A stretch of 64,000 bases of DNA from Mangifera indica (lineage: Eukaryota; Streptophyta; Magnoliopsida; Sapindales; Anacardiaceae): positions 10,044,001 through 10,108,000 of the forward strand of contig NC_058153.1 of NCBI RefSeq assembly GCF_011075055.1, read 5' to 3'. The notes beneath the pieces are model-generated. The model searched no databases, was not told the origin of the DNA, and saw nothing but the letters and a program-made list of their open reading frames with translations. This document shows, one piece after another, positions 1 through 13,000 of the stretch; position 1 is the stretch's first letter; the number at the start of each line of letters is the position of its first letter. Position numbers and translations under genes: made by a program.

Positions 1-3000
1 TTAGATTGTGATACTTTTAACCATCAGGATCGTGAGATATGGGCAAAAAGCACAAATGTGTTCAAAAGTTGTGATCCAAATAATCAAGAAATTGATTTCG
101 ATTATGGCATATTCAAAAATGCAGTTACAAAAAATGTTGTGTCATCAGTCTTTATTAAGAAGTATTTCTATTGTTTGTGGTGGGGCCTACAACAACTCAG
201 GTGCATCTTTATTCTTTCTATGCATCAAATTCATCAATTTTTTTCAATTTTGACTGACATTCTTGACAAATTTGATGGCTTTGATACTTTTTTTTCAATT
301 ATTCTTCTCTTTTCTGCATATCTCGGAGTGTTTTTTGCATTTAATTGGCTTGAATAGTGAAGCTAATTCATGTGCATAGACTGGACTCTGACTCTAGCAC
401 TACATAGCCTGCACTAGATGCTGATTATAAACTTTCAAAATCTCATTGTGGAAATAACAAATATACAATCAAAGAATGTGTCAATGCGATCCCCATAAAA
501 GTAGAAGAATTTACTTTGACCAAAAAATAAAAAATAAAAAATAAAATAGAAGCCCATTTCTTGATGTTCTCTATAATTGATCTTGAAAATATTTAACCTA
601 CATTACATGTATGTTCCTGGTGTGACAAATTTGGCATTGTTTGCTTTATAGTTTTGGAGAAAATATTTGGTCTGTGTATTAATGATATGTACTTTTCAAA
701 TGAAAAACAGTTTACGGACAATGCAGACGGAGCTATTATAGTAATCTATTTCTCATTCACATAATGTATTAAAGTTCCAGTTCTCTCCTTAGTGACTCTT
801 TGTGACCTCCATAAAATTTGGCCTTTGACGATCATGGACAATGAATAAAATAAGAGATGATGCTTAGGGGTGCATTGCTAGGAATTGTGTATGTTCATAT
901 ATCCATTTAATTAGTTCCTTATCTGATCAAGAACAGCATCATTAATGATTGAACCAATTGAAGTAGCCAAGGTGAATGGTGTTTGCATTTAGGCTCAAAA
1001 AAACCTTCCCGACTAGGCATAATTCCTTGACTGTAAATTCTTCCTGGAACTTGCATAACTAGGCCATGTTATATGAGCAGCAATATATGATTATGTGTGA
1101 CTCCAAACACTTTCAATGGAAAATTGGTTGAAGATGTTTAGCGTAAATGATGTAAAGCCAAAGTTGTAATGATGACAGTACATCATGTTGTAGACATTTG
1201 CAATTCAGATAAATAAGGAATTTGAGGCTTACTTCAGATATTTAGACATGAGAAACTAAAGTTGGAAGTAGACATATGCATTCTTTATTTGTTGGATGAT
1301 GTTATAATTTGCCTGAATTTGAATGGCAAAGCAACTGCTTGGGTGGCTGAGACTGTTTTGAAATCTAAAATGCTTGGCCAGCTTTGGTACATGATGATAA
1401 TGAAATTGTATTGCAAAAGAGGACAATTGACTGAATGATTGCTGAGTGATACCTTTGTTTAATGTTATCCATACATGATCTTGAAAATAAGGGAGGCCAG
1501 GTAATTATGTGTTTTTGTTCACAAGTGTTGATTTTGTTTTTTCTTTCTTGTTATCCAGTTCATATGGACAGAATTTGTCAACAAGCACATATATTGGGGA
1601 GACATCATTTGCAATACTTATTGCAATCTTGGGTCTGGTTTTGTTCGCACACTTGATCGGGAATATGCAGGTATTAGGAAACACAGAAGCCTCGAATTTT
1701 CACATTCAAACTAACTTCTCTTGGTCATGATGATTAAAATCTTTATTTTGAATAGCTATATTACTATCTTGTCAAGTTACCTGTCAGTGATAGCTGACAC
1801 CAAGATTTTTTGTTTCTTCATTCTCGTCTTTTATTTTTCTCCTTCTCTAAACCACTGAGAAGTGGTAAAATTTTAGAAAGAATGATTGTAAACTTTAGAC
1901 TTCTGTTAAAATCTGAAATTTGATTGACCCTCCTAGTTTAAAACAGCTTGTTATCTTCTGTACAATTTAATAGTTTAAAATTGTTTTCATGATGTAGACA
2001 TACCTGCAATCTCTAACTGTGAGATTAGAGGAATGGAGACTTAAGCGAAGAGATACTGAGGAGTGGATGAGCCATCGCCAACTCCCTGAAGATTTGAGAC
2101 GTCGTGTTCGCCGTTTTGACCAGTACAAGTGGCTTGCAACTAGAGGAGTTGATGAAGAATCCATCCTTCGTGGCTTACCTGCTGATCTTCGGCGTGATAT
2201 TCGGCGTCATCTGTGCTTAGATCTTGTTCGACGTGTATGTTTCCTCCAAAGTTTAGTCATTAGAGCTTAAAATTTTGTGCCCATTCATTGCTAGTTGTAC
2301 TATTCCAAAAGAATCAATAAGGTAGTTTAGACAACTTTGACAAAGTGGCATGACATGAATTTGAAAGAAGCTTTAATCATATTCTATTTCATCTATCTTA
2401 CTTCTGTTTCAACAATTAACCTCTTGCTTTTCAAATTTGCAGGTTCCATTCTTCTCGCAGATGGATGATCAGCTGCTTGATGCAATTTGTGAACGTCTAG
2501 TATCTTCCCTGAGCACTCAAGGAACTTACATTGTTCGAGAGGGTGACCCTGTAACCGAGATGCTGTTTATTATCAGAGGTACACTGGAAAGTTCCACAAC
2601 TAATGGAGGCCGTACTGGTTTTTTTAACTCAATTACACTGAGACCAGGCGACTTTTGTGGGGAGGAGCTGCTTGCATGGGCTTTGCTCCCAAAATCCACC
2701 CTCAACTTGCCTTCTTCAACTCGAACTGTTAAAGCTCTGGTTGAAGTTGAAGCTTTTGCCTTGCAAGCCGAGGATCTCAAGTTCGTGGCTAACCAATTTA
2801 GACGCCTCCACAGTAAGAAGCTGCAGCATACATTTCGGTTTTACTCCCACCACTGGAGGTCATGGGCAGCTTGCTTTATACAGGCTGCTTGGCGCCGGTA
2901 CAAGAAGAGGAAGCTGGTCACAACAACAGAGTCCTTTGCTTCAGATGAGAGAGAGACAGATGAGACTGGACACGAGGAAGAGGAGGATCATTATCCTCCT

Positions 3001-3162
3001 AGTTCAACTTCCTCTCAAGCGAAACTGAACCTTGGGGCTACCATACTGGCTAAAAGATTTGCTGCAAATACAAGGAGAGGAGCACAGAGACTTAAAGATG
3101 TTGAGATGCCAAAATTACAAAAGCCTGAAGAGCCCGACTTCTCAACCGAGCCTGATGATTAG
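1..3162 (+). CDS. CNGC15: Cyclic nucleotide-gated ion channel, CNGC15-like (C-terminal 422 aa; 5' end outside window)
   Basis: Plant CNGCs are tetrameric Ca2+-permeable cation channels; CNGC15 homologues act at the nuclear envelope in legumes. Four exons read as 1-200, 1559-1670, 1998-2234 and 2443-3162, with GT-AG borders and phases that join without a stop. In order they encode the pore helix (KYFYCLWWGL) and a GQN selectivity filter, the S6 helix ending LIGNMQ, the C-linker (RRDTEEWMSHRQLP, YKWLATRGVDEE), the cyclic-nucleotide-binding domain with GDFCGEELLAWAL, and a calmodulin-binding IQ segment (FIQAAWRRYKKRK). The tail is acidic and ends KPEEPDFSTEPDD, which matches my memory of CNGC15 rather than other group III members. 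Introns are 1358, 327 and 208 bp; the first shows nothing else. The CNGC family is certain; the paralogue is less so. Upstream exons (S1-S5) are missing only because the window starts here. Confidence 0.9.
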
Positions 3163-4889
3163 TTCAGTTACTAGCATTAGGCTAGATTCGACATGACAGC
3201 TTCCTCTTCCTTGGTTAAGAGTTACACGAAGAACTCTTTTTAGATAGCTTCAAAAATTCCACGTTCTACTTTGCCCAACAATCTAAAATAGTCATTGTGG
3301 TTGTGCTCAAGTATATGCACAAGCCCTCTTCATTTGAAATTTGAGGGCTGTGAAGGACAGAGAGTGGGGCTTTTTCTGGGTCCTGTTGGCACCTGTATGT
3401 TTTTTGTAATTTTATATTTAACTTGCTTGCTTCATCATTGTTGATCAAGCTAATTACAGCAATGGCCTGAAGAAACTATTGGCCTTTAAAAAATCTACAA
3501 ATGATGTATTAACTCGCTTCTTGTGACTCTTTTAATGCATCAATTTGGTTCTCTTGTACGTTATCTAACAAGTTAAAAGGTTGGTATGATAAACTTAATC
3601 ACAGAAGAAACATTAATATCAAAAAAGAAGGCGGTAAAAAAATTGTCGGTGAGACACTTAAGTGCAATAGTATTAGAAATATGTTAATTTCGAGTCAAAC
3701 TTGAGTTTAACGAACTAATTTTTTTCAGTCTAAACTTGGTTTGTTCAAATTGATCATTGAATAATACTCAAACTAGTTTAATTTGAATCTACCTTCAATA
3801 TATACCCAATGTGAGTACTCTATTTTTTTTTTCGAAATGTGGATTAAAAACTAGTGATTAATTGTTTATTTATTTATTTTTCATTTGTTATGTTAACAAA
3901 TTATAACTTTTATTTATACTTAAAAAATTTTTAAAAAAAAGACAATTTAAGACTTTTGCACTGAAAATTGATTATGAAGATGTAGATTCAATAATTTAAC
4001 ATTTTTGACATAAATTTCAGTCCATCCAAACACAAAAAATCCAATGGTTGAGAGGGTATTAAAAATAGCAATCTTTCCTACTTTAATTCAAAACCATTAA
4101 ATTGCAATTAATAATGAATGTAGCTCAATTGTTAAAAACGCATAAATCCGATATCAAAGTTCTCTATTATCAATAGGTGAAAGAAATTTGACATTGGCTT
4201 AATTTAAATGCTGTAAAAATTTTGTCATCCTTTAGGAAAAAAATTAAAAAAAAATAAAAGGAGTTTAATCCCTGGTTAGTAAATACCCAAAAAAAATAAA
4301 AAAATTACATAAATATAATAAAATATATAATAAAAAATACATTTATAAAAATATAATCATAAAATTTGGATAAACGTGTGCGTATATATTATAATAATTA
4401 TATTTGATTTATAACCTAAAGTTTACAAAATCGTAAGAATATATTTTTGTATATATGGGCTCGAAGTCTCAAATTTCATCAAAATATTTATTTGTTTTAT
4501 ATTAAATATATCACATTTGCAACCTCAAGTTTGCATAAATTGTAAAAAATATGGACTTAAAGTTTGAAGTATAACCAGAATAAAAATTTAAATACTATAA
4601 TATTTTTAACACTAATTACAAAATCAAAAATTTTGTAAATATGAGATAATATCTGAACCTGAAATTTTAAAAATTAATCTCAATATTTCCTCTATAAAAC
4701 TAACTATTTTGTAAATATGAGATAATATATAAACCTAAAGTTTGAAAGATTAATTCATATACATTTTCTATAAAACCATAAATTTTGTAAATGTGAGATA
4801 ATATTTGAATTTAAAGTTCCTAAAATTGAATGAATATAATTAAATGGGTTTTTTACTCGATTCTCCACCTATAATTTACAACCCTTGAA
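3163..4889. other. 3' UTR of the channel gene, then AT-rich intergenic DNA
   Basis: The first 300-350 bases are of mixed composition and are probably the 3' UTR. The rest is very AT-rich, with poly-A/T runs and a loosely repeated phrase of the type 'aaattttgtaaatatgagataat' spaced about 80-110 bp apart between roughly 4620 and 4810. No open frame of family character was seen on either strand. Confidence 0.5.
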
Positions 4890-7800
4890 AAAGTGATTAA
4901 ATAAAATATCTCAGAATAACAAATCTAAAACCATTATTTTACTAACATCACATCCCCGAAAGATTACAAGCTGAATATATGGATATAATGATAGATCTAC
5001 TAAATTTGTGGAGAAATTTGAAAGATAAATTTGAATATCATAATCAATAATACTCTTAATGGCTCTATTCTTTAGTATAACCTTGTAATGTTTAGAATTT
5101 TTCTTTGATTGAAATAATGTGGAAGAGAAAATATTCTTCACCTTTCATTTTTTATAATATGCTTATATGGTAACAATATCGGAAAAATAAATTTTGAATT
5201 AATATTATATTTTCTCTTAATAAAAAACCATTAAACTTGCCCCACAAGTACTGCATCGTTTTCTAAAGTGAACACAACTACTAAAAATAGTTATCAGAGT
5301 GTGAGTGAGGTCATAAATGAAACAATTTTCTATCAAAAAATGGTTATAATGGAAAATCTCAGTCATATCACTAAAAGTGGACTAAGACTGAATTGAAATA
5401 AAGAATAATACATAATAAACTATAAAACAATAGGTATGGTTATAAATGTCATTGGTCGTATACTTGTAATACAAACAAACATTGGGTGGATTTATATTAA
5501 ACATCCATAAAAATTAAATTTATTGATGATTTAGATCTTATCGATTTAATGAATCTTGATGTTTCAAAACTTCTTTCAAAAATAAAAATACAGGCCACTT
5601 GATTAGTGACGTGAATGTCCAAGATTTTTATAATTAAAATTTATCATATATAATTATTTTGGAGTCATGAATATTATTTTGTGTTTTATTATCATGTTCT
5701 TCTTTTTTTTCACTATTTTATGTTCGTTATAACTAACGTAATTTTTAAATAAAAAGATATAAACTTCAAAATTGAAACATTGATTTCAAAAGTTGATAAT
5801 GAAAACATGTGTTTGGTAGATAGTACAACAGCATACACAATTATTAAAAAAATAAATTTTTCTTAACTTTAGCACTAATTGATGTTAAAGTAAACACGAT
5901 TGTAGGATCAATCAATTTGATTAAATAATCTAGAAGAGCCACAATTTTATTTAAAAGGGGGATCAAATTAAGTATTAATGTATTATTATATTTAAATAGA
6001 TCTAAAAGAAATATATTTAGTTTTAAAGACATTAAAAATAATGGTAATCACATTGAAACCATAACTGAAAATGATGTAAAATTTATCTGTATAACTAGTA
6101 ATACCCCTAGAAGAATATTTATACTAGAAAAATTATCTGTTTTATCACCTTGATTGTATTATATAATCATAAAAGGCAATTGAAATCTACGTAGTATCGA
6201 ATCAAAAACTCTCTAATTCAAAAATATTTATTCTTTGGTATGACCGTTTAGGTCACTCATAATCTGCAGTGATGTATAGGATTATTGAAATTTCACATAA
6301 ACATGCACTAAAAAATCACAAGATTTTATTGTCCAATGAAAATTTGCACTATCTATTCACAAGGTAAATTAGTAATCAGACTATCTCCCCCCAAAATTGG
6401 AGTTGAATCTCTATAATTCTTACAAAGAATTCAAAGGGACAAATATGGACCCATTCATTCACCAAGTGGGCATTTCATTATTTCATGATCTTAATTGATG
6501 TGTCGCACGATAGTCACATATTTGTTTATTGACAATTTAAAATGTTACATTTGCTAAACTGTTAACACAAATTATCAAATTAAATGCACATTTTTCATAT
6601 TATTCGATCAAATCAAAACAACTAGATAATACTGGTAAATTTACAATTAAGACATTTGATGATTATTGCATATCTATGAGGATAGATGTTGAACATCTAA
6701 TTTTGCATGTCCACACGTAGAATGGATTCGTTGAGTCTCTTATTAAACAACTTCAGACAATTGCACATACTTTATTACTATAAACTTAATTACCAACTTT
6801 TATGTAAGGACACGTTATATTATATGTTGTTATATTAATTCACTTGCAATCTTTTTTTTATTATTAATATTCCTTTTTACAATTGGTTATTGGTCATCAA
6901 TTTAATATATCTCATTTGAGGATATTTGATTGCATTGTATATATCTTTTTAATGCACAAAAATATGATTTCAATGTCATTTGGGAATTTATATTGAATAT
7001 AATTCACTATTGTTAGGTATTTAAAACCATTAACATGTAATTTTTTATGACACGATTTATAGATTGTCACTTTGATAAGACAACATTCTCACCTTTAGGG
7101 AAAAAGAAAATATCTTTTCAAGTTATGCATAAACTTACTTGGTACATATTTATCATATCTCATCTAAATCCTCGCACATCCTAAAGTGAAACTAAAATAT
7201 AGAAGATAGTTCGTTTACAAATTATTGTCAATCAAATGTTTGATGCATTTGCAGATATGACAAAAGTGACAAGATTACATGTATTAGTTGTCAACGTACT
7301 AGTAAGAATTAATATGACTGTTGAACATTCTATTTCAGTTGTGACTGATCAATCTACTACACGTCAAAAGCATGATAGACCTATTGAATTAAAAGACACT
7401 GTCCCTCGAAAAAGAAAGACAAATAATCAAACAAATATAAATTATGATGGTCCTAAAATGAATAAAAAATTCACACTCTCTAATATTTCTCCAAAAGAGA
7501 TTATGGTCCTTGAAGATACTCGAGCCCCTGAAGTAGCACAAATCCCTGAAGAATAAGAAAATGAGAATACTGAAATATATTTAAATTATGTTTATACACG
7601 AGAGATGTGGAACCATGAAATAGTTAACATTGATGATATATTTTTATTTGTAGTAGTTACTAAAATTATGAATGATGATAATTTTGAACCATGCTTTGCG
7701 GATGAGTGCAGACAAAGCCATGATTGCCTAAATAGGAAAAAGCAGTTCGAGCAGATTTAGTTTCTCTAGCAAAACATCAAGTGTTTGGGTCTATAATTCG

Positions 7801-9500
7801 AAGATCTAAGGACGTACAACTGTTGGATATAAATGAATATTTGTGAGAAAAAGAAATGAGAAAAATAAAATTGATAGGTATAAAACAAGAGTTATAATCC
7901 AAGGCTTTTCTCAAATGGCAGGTATAGACTTTGATGAAACATATGCACTTGTGATGGATATAATTATATTCAGATATTTGATTCGTTTAATAGTTTTTGA
8001 AGGACTAGATATGCATTTAATGGACGTAATTACTGCTTATTTTTATGAAAACTTGGATACTGAAATTTATATCAAACTTCTTGAAAGATTTAAATTGAGT
8101 GAAGTAAAAAGCGTCAATCCAAGAGGCATGTATTCAATTAAATTACAAAAATCATTGAACGGACTAAAACAATCCAGAAGAATATAGTACAATCATCTTA
8201 GTGAATATTTAAAAAAAACTATATGAATGACTATATATGTCCATGTATCTTTATTAAAAGGTCAGAATCGAGATTTACTATTATAACAATTTATGTTGAT
8301 GATATGAATTTAATTAGGACTCTTGAAGAACTCTCAAAAACTACTAAATATCTAAAAAAATAAATTTGAGATGAAGGATTTGGAGAAAACAAAATATTGC
8401 TCAGCCTACAGATCGAGCATAATTCAAATGAAATACTTATCCATCAATTAGCATAAATTGAAAAATATTTAAAACACTTTAATATGGTAAAGCTTATCTT
8501 TTGAACACCCAATAGTTGTTCGGTCTGTTGATTTAAAAAATGACCCATTTCATCCAAAAAAAAGATAAAAAGATACTCAATCTTGAAGTGTTGTATCTTA
8601 ATATCATTGGAATCGTATCATATTTGACCTAATGCACTAGACCAAATATATTATTCACAATAAATTTATTGGTCCGATTTAGCTCTGCACCAACCCATCG
8701 TCATTAAAACAGAATCAAATATATATTTTGTTACTTATGCGGAATTAGAGATTTAAGATTATTCTATTCTTTCAAATCCGCTAAAAATCCTAGTTTAATT
8801 AGATATGCAAATGTGAATTATTTTTCTAACCCTCATAAGGTATGCTCACAGAAAAAATATGTTTTTATTTATAGTGACACAACATTACCATGACAATTCA
8901 CCAAACAAACTTTGGTAGTAACATTCGTAAATTATTTAAAGATTCTAGCTCTCAATTAAGCTAACAAATAATGCATATGGTACGATTTATCATCCATCAT
9001 GTTTGGAATACATGCAATCTTCCTTTTACAATAGACATTCCTTCCACAAGAATTTTACAGATTTATTCACCAAGACATTACCGACATCAATATTTGAAAA
9101 GTTAGTACGTAATATCGGTATGCGACGATTCAACAGGCAATCAAATTAATTTTACTATAAAGAAGGGGAATATTCATCAAAAAGAAAAACTTTTTTAGTT
9201 TATCACAAATTTAACGAAATATATATTATACTTTTTTTTTTTCCTATTAGGTTTTCTCCCATTAGATTTTTCTAGCAAAGTTTTTAATAAGACAATTTTA
9301 ACATGTTCAACTCTACTGTATATGACATTAAATAATTATGTTCTTTTGTTTCGATTTTTATTCTACTAAATTTTCTCTTAATAAAATTAATTATAAGTGT
9401 TAAAAATCCAAATAGGGATATCATATATAATGAATTTTTCCCGCACAAGCAAGACAATTTGAAAACTTTATAGGAATGCATCAATGTACCGAGGGCTGCA
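4890..9500 (+). mobile_element. Decayed Ty1/copia LTR retrotransposon
   Basis: Fragments typical of copia polyproteins appear in the right order over 4.6 kb but in shifting frames with many stops. There is a gag-like stretch near 4910-5300 (LWRNLKDKFEYHNQ). The integrase side starts near 6237 (HDRLGH) and continues to about 6800. A linker region at 7236-7556 reads DAFADMTKVT, and reverse transcriptase lies at about 7840-8350. RNase H-like pieces extend to about 9100. A purine run near 9160 and a T-rich segment at 9230-9300 resemble the start of a copia 3' LTR. No intact LTR pair or target-site duplication could be delimited, so both ends are approximate. It lies between the channel gene and SCY1 and is certainly non-autonomous. 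Confidence 0.75.
7236..8190 (+). pseudogene. Ty1/copia integrase C-terminal linker and reverse transcriptase, broken
   Basis: Two open pieces survive. 7236-7556 encodes the linker after integrase, rich in Lys and Arg. 7843-8187 encodes the first part of reverse transcriptase: RKRNEKNKIDRYKTRVIIQG, then FSQMAGIDFDETYA, and LMDVITAYFYENLDTEIY, all standard copia landmarks. Stops interrupt the stretch between them, including one in the GYKW-type segment near 7828. The catalytic YVDD is still readable near 8292, out of frame with the piece above. Inactive. Confidence 0.8.
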
Positions 9501-10091
9501 TTTACTGCAAGCCTTCAGAGATTCAATTGAGCAAGGAATTCCTTGCCTTGAGCATTAGGGGTGCAGAAAATTTTGCTGTACTCTACTCCCTATTTCAACT
9601 CAATTTCAACATTTTGCTCTCAATCTTCAAGCTATAAATCATTTATATCATTATACTATCTTCAATTTTCTTTCATTTTTCTGTTCTGTTAATCAAATTT
9701 ATAATAAAGATAGAATTATAAACCAACAGTTCACAAAGAACCAATGAAGAGAACAAAATTTTTACACTTGTTTGTAGAAAGTAAATAGACTTTCTTTGAT
9801 TTAATGCTTTTCCTTTAGAACACTTATAAGTTTGAGACTCAAATTTAGCAGGGAAACTAGGATCTCTTGCTTCACATTCCAATTATCTTCTCAGTAATTC
9901 AAAAGAACAATATTGAGGCAGAACATGTATAAGTTACCGCCTAAATGTACAGCAAAAAATGGCTAACCGAATCAAAATACATCTAAAACTTTGTCTCACC
10001 ATGGCTTCTATCAGGGAAAGCCATCATACAGACAAATATTACTGTTATAAAGTTTTTTGTTTGATACCTGGTCCTTTGTCTGATCCAGGTT
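9501..10091. other. Intergenic DNA and probable SCY1 3' UTR
   Basis: This is the gap between the copia relic and the SCY1 stop codon. It contains a 16-bp perfect palindrome at 9531-9546. Open frames here have no family character. The SCY1 3' UTR probably occupies the right part of the interval on the minus strand. Confidence 0.4.
9531..9546. repeat. 16-bp perfect palindrome
   Basis: GCAAGGAATTCCTTGC equals its own reverse complement. No function is suggested. Confidence 0.7.
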
Positions 10092-13000
10092 TTATGAACC
10101 ATACCTGTCGATGTCATAAAACTCTATGTTCTTATACTTTTGCGATATGATCTCTGCTTGAACTTTTCGAGCAGTGTCTGTTGCACAACCAACAAGAATG
10201 AGAACTGAAGTTCCTGCAAATCCTCTGAATGCAGTCAAGTGGGTGGTTTGTTCAATAACCGAAGGACCAGCTGCAAGGATCGCTAGAAATACAGAACCCA
10301 GCACAGATATCCTACTAAGAACCTACATGAAACAATCACATTATATCAATGAGTCCAAGGTCCTTTAAAAGCCAAAAAGAATTTTGAGTTTAAAGTCTAT
10401 GGTTGCTCCTGAAAAGGATTTGAAGAAGACTGGTGACAGCTTTCTAAGACAACATAGGCAGTTAAAATAACTAGAAAGACCTCCAAATGAGCAAAATTAT
10501 TTAGCATCTGGCATCAGCTTCAACAGAGCAAGATGATCATGAATATAAATGCAACTACTAAACTAAAGGACAGTCAGACTCATCTCAGTTTCTACACTGA
10601 AAGCTACTTTCATGGAAAACCCCAATACCACTTCAAGTATGAGGTCAGTACAGTTTTGCAACACTTTAATGAATGCATGAATTGTTTTTCTTTGATGTGC
10701 AATCATTATCTAGGGAAAAAAAAAAAAAAGCTATATTTCATGCTAGATCAGCTTAGCAAGTTACAAGGGTGATGAGCAGCACATATTTTCGAAGTTTAAT
10801 TCACTACATGAAATTGTATTAGAATAATAGCCGACATTTCACATTACAAACAACAAAGAACCCAATCACCACAACAAAAATAGCTTTGTATTTAGACTTC
10901 TATCAACATGAAGTTGAGGGATTCAATGCAATAGAAATGAAAATCAACAATACATAAATTGCATTGGAAGAAAGAAAATTACCGTTTGAATAAATGCAGC
11001 TGTACTTTTACCCGGTCGGACTAACGGAATTGACGCACCTTGCCGCTTCAACTGTTCGCTGAGATCATCAGGGTCCAATTGTAGGAAAGTGTAGTAGTAG
11101 TTGAAGAAAGCTATCAACATGATGTTGGTGGGAAGGTATAAAGAACCTACACATATTTTAACTGTTTAGTTTTGGATTATACTATATCTTATATTTATAA
11201 TAGGGGAAACTGCATCTGCCAAATACCATAAATGATGGTATGCTCATATATTTCAGTTTGATTTAAATTTTGGTCAACTCTGGATGGTATTGCCACTAAT
11301 CCAACAAGTGAGTTTACATTAAAGGAGAAATGTGCAAACGATTTGAAAGAACAGCAGTGCCTATAGCCAAAAGCAAATGAATGTCCTTCGAGGTAGGAAA
11401 CATTGCATTACTTTCTGCTGAACAGATATACACTTAGTCTTCAACAACTTTGACCAGCCAAAATACAAGTCTTACCCCCTGGATTCAAAGCCAATGCAGC
11501 CTTCTTCAGTGCAGCCATACCAGTGAATCGTGCAAGAGTTCCAGGAAGAGCCAATGATGATGTTGAAAATATAATGGGCATCACTCCAGAACTATTTACC
11601 TGATTAATTAATAGAATTTTAAACCCGAAGACAAATAACTACTTCAGGCTAATAAGAGACAGCATTCCAATAAAAATAAGACAACATGTGAATAGCAGCA
11701 AAAAATTGGAGAAATCATTCTTTCATCTTGATCAGATCATCCATAGAGAGTGAACCATATGGTGTCAGAAAAATGCTTCTTAATCAAGCTTTGAACTCTA
11801 ATAAAACTCAGTTTTATGACAAGCTCAAGTATAAAAACTATTGTTCATAGGTGAAAATTACAATAAAACCAATTCCATTTATTTTACAGTAATTGCTCAG
11901 CAGTTTTAGTATTTAAGCAAAGCATTTCAAATTCAATAATAGCAGGAGCATAAAGCCAAAACCTGGAACACAAACCTTAAAGGGTAGGTATGCAGATCTT
12001 TGAAGCCCTCCACTTCTGCTACTGTATCTTGAGGCATAGTTGAGCGGAATTTTTCTCTCCGCTTCCTAAAACCCGTTGTTGAGATAATTGTTAACATTTC
12101 TTCGTTTCCACTGATCCAAGTAATATCAAAGATAACAGATAGCAGTTACCTGAACGTAGACAATACCAAGGACTAACAAGAAGAACGAAATAATGATGGC
12201 AACCAGCCCAACATAGTTACCATCCTGATATGCCTGTGCAACAGTCCGACCAAAAGATGCAGGCAAGTAGGAAATGATGTTTGTGAATATTAAAAGTGAG
12301 GTTCCATTTCCAAGTTTTAGATCAGAGATTTTCTCCCCAAGGTATGTTGTCAATACAGAGCCAAGAGTCAATAAAGTAACAGATGTGAGAACCCACTGTG
12401 TACTGAAGTCATTGACATATGGACGAAGGAAAAGTACTTGACCAATTGCCTGCCATGAAAACAACAAAAATGTTTAATAAATTCCATTTGCATAGGTCAT
12501 TGTATGCTTTAAAAGATAGCACCAAGAAGTTTGCAGAATTAGATGGGAAACAGTGACCCAGTGAGGTAATTTCAAGAAGTTCCTGGATATGCCAGCCACT
12601 ATCTGACATACTCCCATTTTCTCACCATTATCTTAGGACTTTAGTGATGCATCAAAATTAGGAGGATGTTAGATCGAATATGCCAATAAATGACCACTCA
12701 AACAGTAAAATCCAGATTGCCAGAAACCATATTTCATGCACATGCATTATCTATGTCATTGTGAAAAATAAAAATCAAAATATTTTTCAGAATAGAAGTT
12801 GGTCTTTTGTGAATTGAAACAGCTCTACTTGGTTTTAGAGAAGCTATGCATCAAAATTGGAGGTTCTAAGATCAAATATCCTATTATATGAATATGAAAC
12901 AGCAAAATGCAGCTTGCAAGAAGTTTCTTTCGTGTACACAGCTGTAGTTTCCCATAAAAGTAAAAGCACTTTTCGGCATCAAAGTTTATCTTTTAAGAGT

